Source: Paraglaciecola sp. 20A4 (GTDB lineage: Bacteria > Pseudomonadota > Gammaproteobacteria > Enterobacterales > Alteromonadaceae). From it: a stretch of DNA of 64,000 nucleotides. Position numbers and translations under genes: made by a program. Shown here in pieces: positions 10,173 to 19,518 of this stretch. Positions within the stretch are counted from its first letter, which is position 1. Each line of letters begins with the position of its first letter. The notes under the pieces are model-generated. The model did no database searches. It was not told where the DNA came from and worked only from the letters and a program-made list of their open reading frames with translations. The stretch spans positions 62,001 to 126,000 of the forward strand of contig NZ_WTPY01000004.1 of the NCBI RefSeq assembly GCF_011378905.1. The letters run 5' to 3'.

Positions 10173-11012
10173 ATGTTACTTTCACAAACTGCTTCTTTGA
10201 TCCCCCAGGGCGATATTGAAATGCTCATTATCGATAATGACCACGCCCACGCGACCATTTCATTATTCGGTGGTCATATACTGAGCTTTATCCCCAAACA
10301 CGATGGAGTTCAACGTTTGTGGTTAAGTAAAAATGCTCAGCTTGATGGCAAACACCCTATCCGTGGCGGTATTCCCATTTGCTGGCCTTGGTTTGGTCCT
10401 CATAAAACCCAAAGTGAATTAGGCTCTCATGGTTACGTACGTATCCAAGATTGGCACGTTACAGACTGTAATGAGAAAGATGGGAATACCATTGTTTGCT
10501 TAAAGCCAACTACCACAAAAGGCCAAGGGTTTGACGGCCAAACACACTTAAGCTTAATAATTACCGTTGGTCGTGAAATATGTATTCAATTGCTCACAGA
10601 AAATATCGGCGACCAACCTTTTACATATACCGGGGCTTTGCACAGTTATTTTCATGTTGATGATATTGATAAATGTAGACTTAATGGTTTGACAGGTCAG
10701 TACGAAGATAAGTTACAAGCTTACAAGCGCCTCGATTCCCCTACCCCGTATTCAATTTGTGGTGAGACTGACAGAGTACATTTAGTTACTCCAAGGGCAT
10801 TAACGATAGAATGTAATGGTCACGCTACTCACATTCAATCAAGGGGTCATGACAGCATAGTGGTATGGAATCCATGGGCAGAAAAATCCCATAAAATGCA
10901 AGACATGGAAGATGACGGTTACCGCAAAATGCTCTGCGTTGAAACGGCTGTCACGCAAAATGAAACCGTTTTGCCCGGCCATAAACACATGCTTGAGCAA
11001 GTGATTAGTTAA
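10173..11012 (+). CDS. yeaD: D-hexose-6-phosphate mutarotase (YeaD-like aldose epimerase)
   Basis: Interconverts the alpha and beta anomers of glucose-6-phosphate and related hexose phosphates; cytosolic, galactose-mutarotase fold. Motifs seen are RGGIPICWPWFGPH, LGSHGYVR, ALHSYFHVDDI and NPWAEKSHKMQDM, all typical of YeaD, which lies downstream of gapA in E. coli as well. An in-frame TTG at 10155 would overlap the gapA terminator. The ATG at 10173 has AAGGA 5 bases upstream and is preferred, giving 279 residues. Confidence 0.92.
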   Translation: MLLSQTASLIPQGDIEMLIIDNDHAHATISLFGGHILSFIPKHDGVQRLWLSKNAQLDGKHPIRGGIPICWPWFGPHKTQSELGSHGYVRIQDWHVTDCNEKDGNTIVCLKPTTTKGQGFDGQTHLSLIITVGREICIQLLTENIGDQPFTYTGALHSYFHVDDIDKCRLNGLTGQYEDKLQAYKRLDSPTPYSICGETDRVHLVTPRALTIECNGHATHIQSRGHDSIVVWNPWAEKSHKMQDMEDDGYRKMLCVETAVTQNETVLPGHKHMLEQVIS

Positions 11013-11059
11013 CGTAAACTTGCTACGAAGTCCCTCATTCAGTCCTGTTTATTGAGCAC

Positions 11060-11086
11060 AAAAAAAGGAGCTTAAGCTCCTTTTTA
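11060..11086. terminator. Bidirectional intrinsic terminator between yeaD and pnp
   Basis: AAAAAGGAG CTTAAG CTCCTTTTT is a perfect palindrome flanked by an A-run on one side and a T-run on the other, so it can terminate both convergent transcripts. Confidence 0.85.
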
Positions 11087-11111
11087 AATCGTTTACGTAG
11101 ATACTAACTTA

Positions 11112-11137
11112 CGCTAGGTTATTGCAATAACCTAGCG
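11112..11137. repeat. Perfect 26-bp palindrome downstream of pnp
   Basis: CGCTAGGTTATTG is followed at once by its exact inverse complement, with no spacer. It lies 15 bases past the pnp stop and has no T-run. It may be an RNA 3'-end hairpin or a dimeric protein site. Confidence 0.6.
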
Positions 11138-11151
11138 GGTTAATTCTATTG

Positions 11152-13263
11152 TTACTGATTACCTTCAGCTGACGCTTCTGGTTTTTCTAGCAACTCTTTA
11201 ATACTTAAACGTACACGGTTTTGGCGATCAATTTCCATGACTTTTACGTCAATGATTTGGCCTTCAGATAAATGATCAGACACTTTATTCACACGCTCAT
11301 GAGCGATTTGTGAAATGTGTACTAGACCTTCTTTACCCGGTAGTATTTCAACGAATGCACCAAAATCAACAATACGTGTCACTTTACCTTGGTAAGTTTT
11401 ACCTGCTTCAACATCAGCCGTTACTTGCTCAATTTTGCTGATCGCAATATCGGCTTTAGCACGCTCGGTAGCGAAGATTTTGATCGTACCATCATCTTCG
11501 ATTTCGATGTTTGTATCAGACGCTTCAGTAATAGAACGGATCATAGCTCCGCCTTTACCGATAACTTCACGAATTTTATCTTGGTCGATTTTGAGTGTGT
11601 AAATACGCGGCGCGAATTCAGACATTTCATCACGGTGACCAGAAATCGCTTCGTCCATTACACCCAAAATATGCAAACGTGCTTCTTTTGCCTGTTTCAA
11701 GGCAACTTGCATGATTTCTTGAGTGATACCTTCGATTTTGATATCCATTTGAAGAGCAGTAATACCATTAGTGGTACCCGCTACTTTAAAGTCCATGTCA
11801 CCTAAGTGATCTTCATCACCTAAAATATCAGAAAGAACAACGAAGTTTTCATCGTTTTTCACAAGGCCCATGGCGATACCAGCTACCGATGCTTTAATCG
11901 GAACACCTGCATCCATTAATGCCAAAGACGTACCACAAACAGACGCCATTGAAGACGAACCATTCGACTCAGTGATTTCAGATACAACACGCACTACGTA
12001 TGGGAATTCTTTCTCAGACGGCATAACCGCTTGAATACCACGTTTAGCTAGGCGGCCATGGCCGATTTCACGACGTTTAGGTGAACCTACAAAACCTGTC
12101 TCGCCTACACAGTAAGGAGGGAAGTTATAATGCAACATGAAGCGGCTATCGACTTTACCGTTCAAGCCATCAATCATCTGTGCATCACGCTCAGTACCGA
12201 GTGTTGCAGCAACGATTGCTTGTGTTTCACCACGAGTGAACAAAGCAGAACCATGAGTACGTGGTAAAATGCCAGTTGCAACATCAAGTGCACGGATCAT
12301 CGCAGGATCACGACCATCGATACGCGGCTGTCCTGCTAGAATGCGTGAACGTACTACGTCACTTTCAAGCTCATGCAATAACTCAGATACTTCTTTGGCG
12401 TCTTGCTCAGCGTCCGCTTCAACGATCGCAGCAACTGTTTTTTCAGTTAATGCAGCGATAGCGTCTTTACGTGCCATCTTATCAGAGATTTGATAAGCCT
12501 CTGTCATTTGTGCTTCAGCTAGCACTTTGATTTTATCTTTCAAAGTAACGTTCGCAGGCTCAGCAACCCAGTTCCACTTAGGCGTGTTGACTTCAGCAGC
12601 AAATTCGCTCACTGCATTAACAACAGTTTGCATTTGCTCGTGACCGAACATAACAGCACCTAACATCACGTCTTCAGACAAGATATCAGCTTCAGACTCA
12701 ACCATTAATACCGCACCTTTGGTACCGGCAACGACTAAGTCTAACTGGCTGTTTTCTAATTCAGATGTACGTGTGTTTAATACGTATTGACCATCGGTAT
12801 AACCTACTCGTGCTGCGCCAACAGGACCATTAAATGGCATACCTGAAATAGCAAGTGCAGCAGAAGTACCGATAAGTGAAATAACATCAGTTGGAATTTC
12901 GGGGTTAGCTGAAACAACAGTGATAATAATTTGAACTTCATTCATGAACCCATCAGGGAACAATGGACGAATTGGACGATCGATCAAACGAGACGTTAAG
13001 GTTTCGTATTCAGAAGGACGACCTTCACGCTTGAAGAATCCACCAGGGATTTTACCAGCAGCATAGGTTCTTTCTTGATAGTTAACCGTTAGCGGGAAGA
13101 AGTCTTGACCTGGCTTGGCGTCTTTTTTACCAACAACAGAAACCAATACTGATGTGTCGTCCATGCTTGCCATAACAGCAGCAGTTGCTTGACGAGCGAT
13201 TACGCCCGTTTCTAACGTTACAGTATGCTGACCATACTGAAATGATTTAGTAATAGGAGTCAT
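11152..13263 (-). CDS. pnp: Polynucleotide phosphorylase (PNPase)
   Basis: Phosphorolytic 3'-5' exoribonuclease and degradosome partner. The order is RNase PH domain 1 (about 1-140), helical linker, RNase PH domain 2 (about 300-530), a KH domain with [11 protein letters not shown], and an S1 domain beginning [18 protein letters not shown]. The 703 residues are typical. AAAGGA lies just before the ATG at 13263-13261. In most gammaproteobacteria rpsO is directly upstream; here the 318 bases upstream hold no S15 gene and the next gene is an unrelated secreted esterase. No classical terminator follows the stop, but a palindrome (11112-11137) and the shared terminator (11060-11086) lie there. Confidence 0.98.
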   Translation of the reverse strand: MTPITKSFQYGQHTVTLETGVIARQATAAVMASMDDTSVLVSVVGKKDAKPGQDFFPLTVNYQERTYAAGKIPGGFFKREGRPSEYETLTSRLIDRPIRPLFPDGFMNEVQIIITVVSANPEIPTDVISLIGTSAALAISGMPFNGPVGAARVGYTDGQYVLNTRTSELENSQLDLVVAGTKGAVLMVESEADILSEDVMLGAVMFGHEQMQTVVNAVSEFAAEVNTPKWNWVAEPANVTLKDKIKVLAEAQMTEAYQISDKMARKDAIAALTEKTVAAIVEADAEQDAKEVSELLHELESDVVRSRILAGQPRIDGRDPAMIRALDVATGILPRTHGSALFTRGETQAIVAATLGTERDAQMIDGLNGKVDSRFMLHYNFPPYCVGETGFVGSPKRREIGHGRLAKRGIQAVMPSEKEFPYVVRVVSEITESNGSSSMASVCGTSLALMDAGVPIKASVAGIAMGLVKNDENFVVLSDILGDEDHLGDMDFKVAGTTNGITALQMDIKIEGITQEIMQVALKQAKEARLHILGVMDEAISGHRDEMSEFAPRIYTLKIDQDKIREVIGKGGAMIRSITEASDTNIEIEDDGTIKIFATERAKADIAISKIEQVTADVEAGKTYQGKVTRIVDFGAFVEILPGKEGLVHISQIAHERVNKVSDHLSEGQIIDVKVMEIDRQNRVRLSIKELLEKPEASAEGNQ

Positions 13264-13507
13264 TTTTTTCCTTTAAATTTTAACTAATGCTTTCTATATC
13301 GCTTTTAATTGCGGCGCATAGTATAGCGGTATGGCGTGTCTAAAAATAGCAGCTGGAGGGAAATAACCTAGAAAAACGTACTTTTAATTGTGCTTGGATG
13401 TGTATCGAGTCACCGCATGCCATTTCTGTGAAAGTTTTATGTGCAAATAATTCTTTGAAGCGTCAATAAGTCAAACTAAAAAGCATTCTAATTAAAATGA
13501 GGGGATA

Positions 13508-13537
13508 CGAAAGAGATCTAATATCTGACCTCTTTCG
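13508..13537 (-). terminator. Stem-loop after the pectinacetylesterase-like gene
   Basis: An 11-bp stem (CGAAAGAGATC / GACCTCTTTCG, one G-U pair) with an 8-nt loop, 45 bases downstream of the hydrolase stop. There is no strong T-run, so the terminator assignment is tentative. The rest of the 13264-13581 gap holds the pnp leader and no gene I can recognise. Confidence 0.45.
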
Positions 13538-13581
13538 CGTCTTATGCTTTCATTTTCTAAACGGTTCAAACACGCTAGTGA

Positions 13582-14883
13582 CTACTCCCCATCGGGCTGC
13601 ACACTATGGTCATGAATTCGTCCTGAATACACAAAATGTGCTAACCAACGACTGAATTTTATATTTTGTGCACTGCGCTCATCGTAAAAAGGATGAGGAA
13701 TGTCATCCGTTGCAAAATCATCTGTGAGTATAGTGTGTACGTTACCTTCTCCGATATAATATTGGTAATTGTGTGTTGTCTCAGACAAATATTCAAATGA
13801 TGCTGTCATGCGCGCATTCCACTCAGCAAAATACAAGTAATCTGGGGCACCTAATTCCCAAGTGAATGGATTAAAATTGCCTAAGTCATTTTGATCCATC
13901 ACCTTAAAGAACAGCACTTGTACGAAATCTAGTTCAGTAGAATACTGCGCAAAGCGGTTTCTTGGATAGTGCTGTGAAAGTCGTTCAAATAAATCTATAT
14001 TGAGTCCTGAGGCGCTAAATGTACTTAGGTCATTAGCGAAAATCGGCGCCAATGTTTCTTGCAAATTCCATTTGCTCTGTGAACTAAATACCTCATTTAC
14101 GAAGCCTTCGGTAACAACCGATGCAGAAGCATCCGCGAACAAAGCCACTTTTGTTTTAGGAAATGCAGCTTGAATATAAGGGAAGTTCAAGGTGGCGCCA
14201 TAACCACCAGCACTAGAACCTGCGACAAGTAACTTTTTAATTTTCTTTTTACGACCAGAAAAATGATTTTTCATCCATTCACGCACAGCCATAGCATTGT
14301 CATAACCATGATGTTTGACCGCGACAGGGGCTCCAGCAAACCCAGTAATACTACCGTCTACGTCCTGGTAAGTAACCTCGTTCGAGCCAGCATGGAGATC
14401 CCCAGTGCAATAAGGGATAAAGACCTTACTCCAATTTTTGAATGGATTTTTGCGGTTTTCGTCATCAAAGACACCACCTGCATCAATAGGAGAATTTTCC
14501 TCTAATACCGATGGATTATATGTGGGCCGATTTCCTTCAACACTGGCAAGTGCAAGTGATGCAACACACGTTGCATCATTCCAGCAAGAACCACCGCCAT
14601 TGAAATAGACCAGTACATTTTTACTTTTACCTTCTTTAAAATAAAATCTAAAAGAATTGTCCAGCGGTGATCCGTCAATAGGGCTTGGGAGTGAATCAAA
14701 AGCACAGGCTGGCGCAATTGTCTTAGAAACCCCTTCGTCGTCTATAATCTCCATTTGCGGGGCGATAGAAATAGTTTGCCATTCGTTATTCTTGTGGTTT
14801 TGATGCCCGTGTTTGGCCATGATGGGTAAGGAACTGATTAGCAGAATACCGCCAATTAGATATTTTATTTTCATAATATTCAC
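13582..14883 (-). CDS. Secreted pectinacetylesterase/Notum-family hydrolase
   Basis: A predicted exported carboxylesterase of the pectinacetylesterase family. A signal peptide covers residues ~1-23 (hydrophobic core LIGGILLISSLP, then IMA-K). The oxyanion-hole motif is VYFNGGGSCWN (92-102), the IPYCTGDLHAGSN motif is at 156-168, and the nucleophile elbow GSSAGGYG puts the catalytic Ser at 224. Several Cys residues could form disulfides after export. In other bacteria the family deacetylates plant or algal polysaccharides, but the substrate cannot be read here. It stands alone with long gaps on both sides (318 and 528 bases) and no carbohydrate-use locus around it. Either ATG codon (residue 1 or 4) could be the start. 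Confidence 0.82.
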   Translation of the reverse strand: MNIMKIKYLIGGILLISSLPIMAKHGHQNHKNNEWQTISIAPQMEIIDDEGVSKTIAPACAFDSLPSPIDGSPLDNSFRFYFKEGKSKNVLVYFNGGGSCWNDATCVASLALASVEGNRPTYNPSVLEENSPIDAGGVFDDENRKNPFKNWSKVFIPYCTGDLHAGSNEVTYQDVDGSITGFAGAPVAVKHHGYDNAMAVREWMKNHFSGRKKKIKKLLVAGSSAGGYGATLNFPYIQAAFPKTKVALFADASASVVTEGFVNEVFSSQSKWNLQETLAPIFANDLSTFSASGLNIDLFERLSQHYPRNRFAQYSTELDFVQVLFFKVMDQNDLGNFNPFTWELGAPDYLYFAEWNARMTASFEYLSETTHNYQYYIGEGNVHTILTDDFATDDIPHPFYDERSAQNIKFSRWLAHFVYSGRIHDHSVQPDGE

Positions 14884-15411
14884 TCCATGAGTTTTATTTT
14901 AAGGTGCTGACTGAACTGGCAAAGCAATAGGTTAGGTAAGTACTCAATAGATTTGCAAGGCGTACAACATTAATACCCCGCAACATCACGACAAAGCAAT
15001 ACTTAACGCCTCAGATACAAAAGACTGTTTTTTTTACCCTTACTAAACGCAATAAATTATAAACAGGTTTACATTAAGAGGATATAACTTAATTACCTAG
15101 CAGACATGATTATTCGAGAAAATTATGAATGAATTCAAAACAATAGGTATTAACCTTTGGTATATAATTGGCGCTGAATCGATGCCACAAACGTCATTTT
15201 AAGCGTTTTATTTCTTTCCTTTTAAAACGACAAAAATAAAATCAAAACCTACAAAAAAAGAATGGGTAATTGATAAAAAAAATAACCTACTAAGCAAAAG
15301 AATAAACTCACTGGCATAGCAGGTAGAATTAGATTTTATTCTTAATGTTCAATAGACAGTATGGCGTCATTTAACGCCACCGTAATTAGCGCTTCGTAAA
15401 CAATAAAACCA
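14884..15411. other. 528-base intergenic region without a recognisable gene
   Basis: A+T-rich, and presumably holds the promoter of the esterase gene at its low end. No ORF of interest, tRNA or repeat was seen. A weak hairpin TGGCGT/ACGCCA (15362-15379) lies downstream of the RluA-type gene and lacks a clear T-run. Confidence 0.5.
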
Positions 15412-16083
15412 TCAAAATGGACATGGCGCTTCTACTTGCATCGCCTCTTTAGTATGGGGATGTACAAACTTTATTTGCTGGGCATGTAGCATTAAGCGCG
15501 ACGCTAAATGCTCACTTTCATTACTACCGTATAAATCACAACCTAGAATAGGATGCCCCATGGCTAAGCTGTGTATGCGCAACTGATGAGTGCGGCCGGT
15601 CTCAGGCGTAAACACCACCCTACTTCGTGGTGGATTGTCTAGATAATCCACCACTTGATACTGACTGATTGCTTCTTTACCTGTTCCCCAGCAAATTTTT
15701 TGACGAGGGAAATTAGGTGGATCCCTTGCTATGGGCACAGAGACCCTGCCCTGTGCATTTTCAATATGCCCTAACAAAATACTGATATAACGCTTTTCGA
15801 CACTGCGTTGCTGAAACTGCTTAGTCAGGCAAGCATTACTGGCTTTATCAAGTGCCAATAGCAACACGCCCGATGTACCAAAATCTAGTCGATGGGCCAT
15901 TAAGGCAGAGGGAAACTGCTGAACAAGTCGATAATGTACCGAATCTTTATTTAACGGATTCTTGCCCGACAAACTTAATAAGCCGCTCGGTTTATCAACG
16001 GCTAACAGATAATCGTCTTGATACAATATTGTTATCGACTCTTTACAAGGCGGAGCAATAAACGTATCAATGATTTGGGTCAT
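15412..16083 (-). CDS. rluA: RluA-type RNA pseudouridine synthase
   Basis: Converts uridine to pseudouridine in rRNA and/or tRNA. The 223-residue length and absence of an S4 domain match RluA itself (23S rRNA U746 and tRNA U32) rather than RluC or RluD. The catalytic Asp67 is in AHRLDFGTSG, and TGRTHQLRIHSLAMGHPILG is the family's second signature. The N-terminal ILYQDDYLLAVDKPSGLLS also resembles RluA. The start overlaps the rmuC stop by 4 bases, implying co-translation. The exact target uridine is inferred from resemblance only. Confidence 0.85.
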   Translation of the reverse strand: MTQIIDTFIAPPCKESITILYQDDYLLAVDKPSGLLSLSGKNPLNKDSVHYRLVQQFPSALMAHRLDFGTSGVLLLALDKASNACLTKQFQQRSVEKRYISILLGHIENAQGRVSVPIARDPPNFPRQKICWGTGKEAISQYQVVDYLDNPPRSRVVFTPETGRTHQLRIHSLAMGHPILGCDLYGSNESEHLASRLMLHAQQIKFVHPHTKEAMQVEAPCPF

Positions 16084-17645
16084 AACGATTTCTCGCTCTT
16101 TTGCCCAAAGTCTATAGGGTCAGGGTTATTAGCGTCTTGGGAGCCAGTGAGTAGGCTATTTTCACTTTGATCTTCATCAATGTCTTGTAATAAGCGCGCA
16201 TCTAGCTTTTTATTTGACTGAACCCCAAGCTCTCTAAATTGTTCAGCTTGGCGAATAAGGTTTCCCTTGCCCGTTGTCAATTTATTCATTGCAGCATCAT
16301 AACTGCGCTGGGTAGATTCCATAGACTTACCGACCTTTTCCATATCATTCACAAAGCCATGAAACTTGTCGTAAAGTTTGCCCGCGTTAGCCGCTATTTT
16401 TTGTGCATTTTGATTCTGATATTCGTACTGCCAAATATTATTAATAGTTCGCAATGCCACCAATAAATTTGTTGGGCTAACCAGCATAATATTGTGATCA
16501 AATGCCAGTTTAATTAGTTCTGGTGCGTGTTCCGCCGCCAATAAAAACGCTGGCTCAATAGGGATAAACATCAACACATAGTCAAGGGTACGCAGTCCCT
16601 TTAGATCTTGATAATCTTTACTACCGAGCTCTTTAATGTGATTACGTAAAGATGCGACATGTTGATTTAAATATACAACTCTTGATTCTTCATGCTCTTC
16701 ATTAAAATAACGTTCATAAGCCGCTAACGAAACTTTAGAGTCGATAACGACGTCTTTGTCATTGGGTAAGTGCACGACGACATCGGGTTGATAGCGTTTG
16801 CCACTGTCATTTTTAAGCGCAACTTGGGTATTGAATTCATGCCCTTCACGCAAACCAGACTCTTTCAATACTCGCTCAAGTACCACCTCGCCCCAATTTC
16901 CTTGCTGTTTGTTGTCACCTTTGAGGGCTTTCGTTAATGCTGCTGCATCATGCGTGATCTGCTGATTAAGCTCTTTTAGGCCTAGAATTTCAGTTTTCAA
17001 CGAAGCGCGTTCTTGTCCTTCACGCACATATTGCTCACTTACTTGTCTCTTAAAGCCCTCAATCTGGTCTTTTAACGGATTTAGCAGCGCATCAAGTCCT
17101 GCTTTACTAGACTGCTGAAACGACGTGTTTTTTTGTTCAAAAATTTTATTTGCTAAATTTTCAAACTGTTGCTGTAAACGTTGCTCTGATGATTCCAGTA
17201 AAGCGAGTTTTTCGTTATTTGAAATTTTTTCTTGCTCAAACCGCGCTGTTTTCTCGGCTAGTTCTTCACGTAACTCACCAGCATGTTGTTGAATTTGCTG
17301 ATAATGACCTTGCCAACGTTTACTGTCTTGCTCTAACGTCGGCACTCGTGCCACTTGTTGCGTGAGTTGTCCGAGCCTATTTTGTAAACTTGCCTGGTGC
17401 TCTTGTGCGGTTCTGTTTTCACTAAGAGATTCTTGCAGCGCAGCTTTTAAGTCAAATATTTGTTGTTGAGTATAGGCTTGGGACTGCTGAAAATTATATT
17501 CAAGTTGAGTCTTAAGCTCTGCGCGCCTGCGGGCTGAAAAAAAAGAATTCACTAGCCATCCTAAAAGCAAGCCAGTCGTCACTGCAGCCCCTAATAAAAT
17601 GAGTAGATTAGGATCGTCAAAAAAGGGCAGTTCAAGAAAATTCAT
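16080..17645 (-). CDS. rmuC: DNA recombination protein RmuC
   Basis: RmuC-family protein with a nuclease-like fold, linked in E. coli to limiting inversions at short inverted repeats. An N-terminal membrane helix (LLILLGAAVTTGLLLGWLV) is followed by a long Gln/Glu-rich coiled coil (about 35-220). The RmuC core carries QGNWGEVVLERVLKESGLR, YQPDVVVHLP and DVVIDSKVSLAAYERYF. The C-terminal tail is polar. The 521 residues fit the family. It forms a two-gene operon with the overlapping RluA-type gene. Confidence 0.93.
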   Translation of the reverse strand: MNFLELPFFDDPNLLILLGAAVTTGLLLGWLVNSFFSARRRAELKTQLEYNFQQSQAYTQQQIFDLKAALQESLSENRTAQEHQASLQNRLGQLTQQVARVPTLEQDSKRWQGHYQQIQQHAGELREELAEKTARFEQEKISNNEKLALLESSEQRLQQQFENLANKIFEQKNTSFQQSSKAGLDALLNPLKDQIEGFKRQVSEQYVREGQERASLKTEILGLKELNQQITHDAAALTKALKGDNKQQGNWGEVVLERVLKESGLREGHEFNTQVALKNDSGKRYQPDVVVHLPNDKDVVIDSKVSLAAYERYFNEEHEESRVVYLNQHVASLRNHIKELGSKDYQDLKGLRTLDYVLMFIPIEPAFLLAAEHAPELIKLAFDHNIMLVSPTNLLVALRTINNIWQYEYQNQNAQKIAANAGKLYDKFHGFVNDMEKVGKSMESTQRSYDAAMNKLTTGKGNLIRQAEQFRELGVQSNKKLDARLLQDIDEDQSENSLLTGSQDANNPDPIDFGQKSEKSL

Positions 17646-17760
17646 AGGGTGGTAATAATCCTTAAAAATAACAGTTAATCAAACAGTAATAGCAAAAAAG
17701 GAAGGACACTCAGCAATGGTGGATTAGCGTAGCTGAATACCCCCTTGGCAAACACCATAA

Positions 17761-17790
17761 AAAAAGGCGCCATCAATACGGCGCCTTTTT
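17761..17790. terminator. Strong bidirectional terminator after fumarase
   Basis: AAAAAGGCGCC (17761-17771) pairs with GGCGCCTTTTT (17780-17790) around an 8-nt loop. A second hairpin, GCTAGTATC/GATACTAGC (17791-17814), overlaps the fumarase stop codon, so the transcript ends in tandem stems. Confidence 0.88.
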
Positions 17791-17809
17791 GCTAGTATCT
17801 GTTTTGATA

Positions 17810-19333
17810 CTAGCCCTTTGCGTAAGCCTCTTGAATTTTAACTTTCCAAATTGCTGGGCCCGTTTCATGAGCATTTGCCCCGGTACTGTCTACCGCAACA
17901 GTGACCGGCATATCTTGTACATCGAACTCGTAAATCGCTTCCATACCTAAATCTTCAAATGCCACGACGCGTGACTTTTTAATCGCTTTTGAGACTAAAT
18001 ATGCCGCACCGCCTACCGCCATTAGGTACACGGCTTTGTGCTTAGCAATACTGCTTACGGTAGCAGGACCGCGCTCAGCTTTACCGATCATACCAATAAG
18101 ACCCGTTTGATCTAACATCATGTCGGTAAATTTATCCATGCGGGTAGCGGTAGTAGGACCTGCAGGGCCAACCACTTCATCACCCACTGCATCAACAGGC
18201 CCCACGTAATAAATGAATCGATTGGTTAAATCAACACCCTCTGGCAAGCCTTCACCATTGTCGAGCATAGTTTGAATACGTTTATGAGCAGCGTCGCGTC
18301 CCGTTAACATTTTACCGGACAACAAGACGGTTTCGCCCACTTTCCATTCTTGAATATCTTCTTTAGTGACATTATCCAAATTTACTCGGCGGGTATCTTT
18401 ACTCACTTCCCAAGTAACTTCTGGCCAATCACTTAAGTCTGGCGGAGTAAACTCTGCAGGTCCCGAACCGTCCAAATGAAAATGTGCATGGCGGGTTGCC
18501 GCGCAGTTAGGGATCATCGTCACAGGTAGTGATGCAGCGTGCGTAGGTAACGATTTTATTTTAACGTCAACAACTGTCGTTAAACCGCCCAGTCCTTGCG
18601 CGCCTATGCCTAAATCGTTTACTTTTTTAAATATCTCAAGTCGTAATTTTTCTTCCGTGGTTTGTGCACCACGTTCCATGAGTTCTTGAATATCGACAGG
18701 ATCCATCAAGCTTTCTTTAGCCAGTACCGCTGATTTTTCTGCAGTACCGCCAATACCTATCCCTAGCATTCCAGGAGGACACCAACCCGCCCCCATGGTA
18801 GGTAATGTCTTAACAACCCAATCAGCGATGCTGTCATTAGGATTTAACATAACCATTTTAGATTTATTTTCTGAACCACCACCTTTAGCGGCAATCATTA
18901 TCTCAATACCTTCACCTGGTACTGTATCAATGTGGACAACAGCTGGGGTGTTATCTTTAGTATTTTTACGGGCGCCAGCAGGGTCAGATACGATTGAAGC
19001 ACGTAAGGGGTTCTCTTTATTGTTGTATGCACGGCGAGTTCCTTCATCAACCATTTGTTGAACGGTCAAATCGGTTTTATCCCATTGTACGGCCATACCA
19101 ATTTTAACAAAGCACGTCACGATGCCGGTATCCTGACATAAAGGACGTTTACCTTCAGCCGACATACGGGAGTTGATTAAAATTTGTGCCATAGCATCTT
19201 TTGCTGCCTGACTTTCTTCCTTATTGTAGGCCTTTTCGACTGCCTTAATATAATCCAATGGATGGTAATAGGAGATAAACTGCAAAGAATCTTCAATGCT
19301 ATCGATAAAATCCTGTTGACGGATAACAGCCAT
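17810..19333 (-). CDS. fumA: Fumarate hydratase class I ([4Fe-4S], FumA/FumB type)
   Basis: Hydrates fumarate to malate in the TCA cycle using a labile [4Fe-4S] cluster. Cluster ligands are expected at Cys66 (LCQDTG), Cys185 (GAGWCPPGM) and Cys277 (IPNCAATRH), with spacing very close to that of E. coli FumA after removing its ~40 extra N-terminal residues. The 507-residue single chain is the fused, homodimeric form. The C-terminal half contains FIYYVGPVDAVG and VGPAGPTTATRMDKFTD. It is transcribed alone and divergent from pabB. The A, B or other paralog assignment is not certain. Confidence 0.95.
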   Translation of the reverse strand: MAVIRQQDFIDSIEDSLQFISYYHPLDYIKAVEKAYNKEESQAAKDAMAQILINSRMSAEGKRPLCQDTGIVTCFVKIGMAVQWDKTDLTVQQMVDEGTRRAYNNKENPLRASIVSDPAGARKNTKDNTPAVVHIDTVPGEGIEIMIAAKGGGSENKSKMVMLNPNDSIADWVVKTLPTMGAGWCPPGMLGIGIGGTAEKSAVLAKESLMDPVDIQELMERGAQTTEEKLRLEIFKKVNDLGIGAQGLGGLTTVVDVKIKSLPTHAASLPVTMIPNCAATRHAHFHLDGSGPAEFTPPDLSDWPEVTWEVSKDTRRVNLDNVTKEDIQEWKVGETVLLSGKMLTGRDAAHKRIQTMLDNGEGLPEGVDLTNRFIYYVGPVDAVGDEVVGPAGPTTATRMDKFTDMMLDQTGLIGMIGKAERGPATVSSIAKHKAVYLMAVGGAAYLVSKAIKKSRVVAFEDLGMEAIYEFDVQDMPVTVAVDSTGANAHETGPAIWKVKIQEAYAKG

Positions 19334-19518
19334 AAATGCCTCTTGTTTGATATGTCACAAAAATTCGACAATGTGATGCCAAAGATATCGACAATTGTCG
19401 TTCGTTAGTGGCGCTTATGATAACCTGTCAAACAACTTTGCTCCACGACAAATCGCCTAATACACCTTGCAATGAGACGTATTGGCGCAAATTAAATAGC
19501 GAAATAAAGCGTTACACA

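Noticed and set aside
11389-11805. 138-codon frame antisense to pnp
   Set aside because: It lies wholly within the highly conserved pnp KH/S1 region in reverse.
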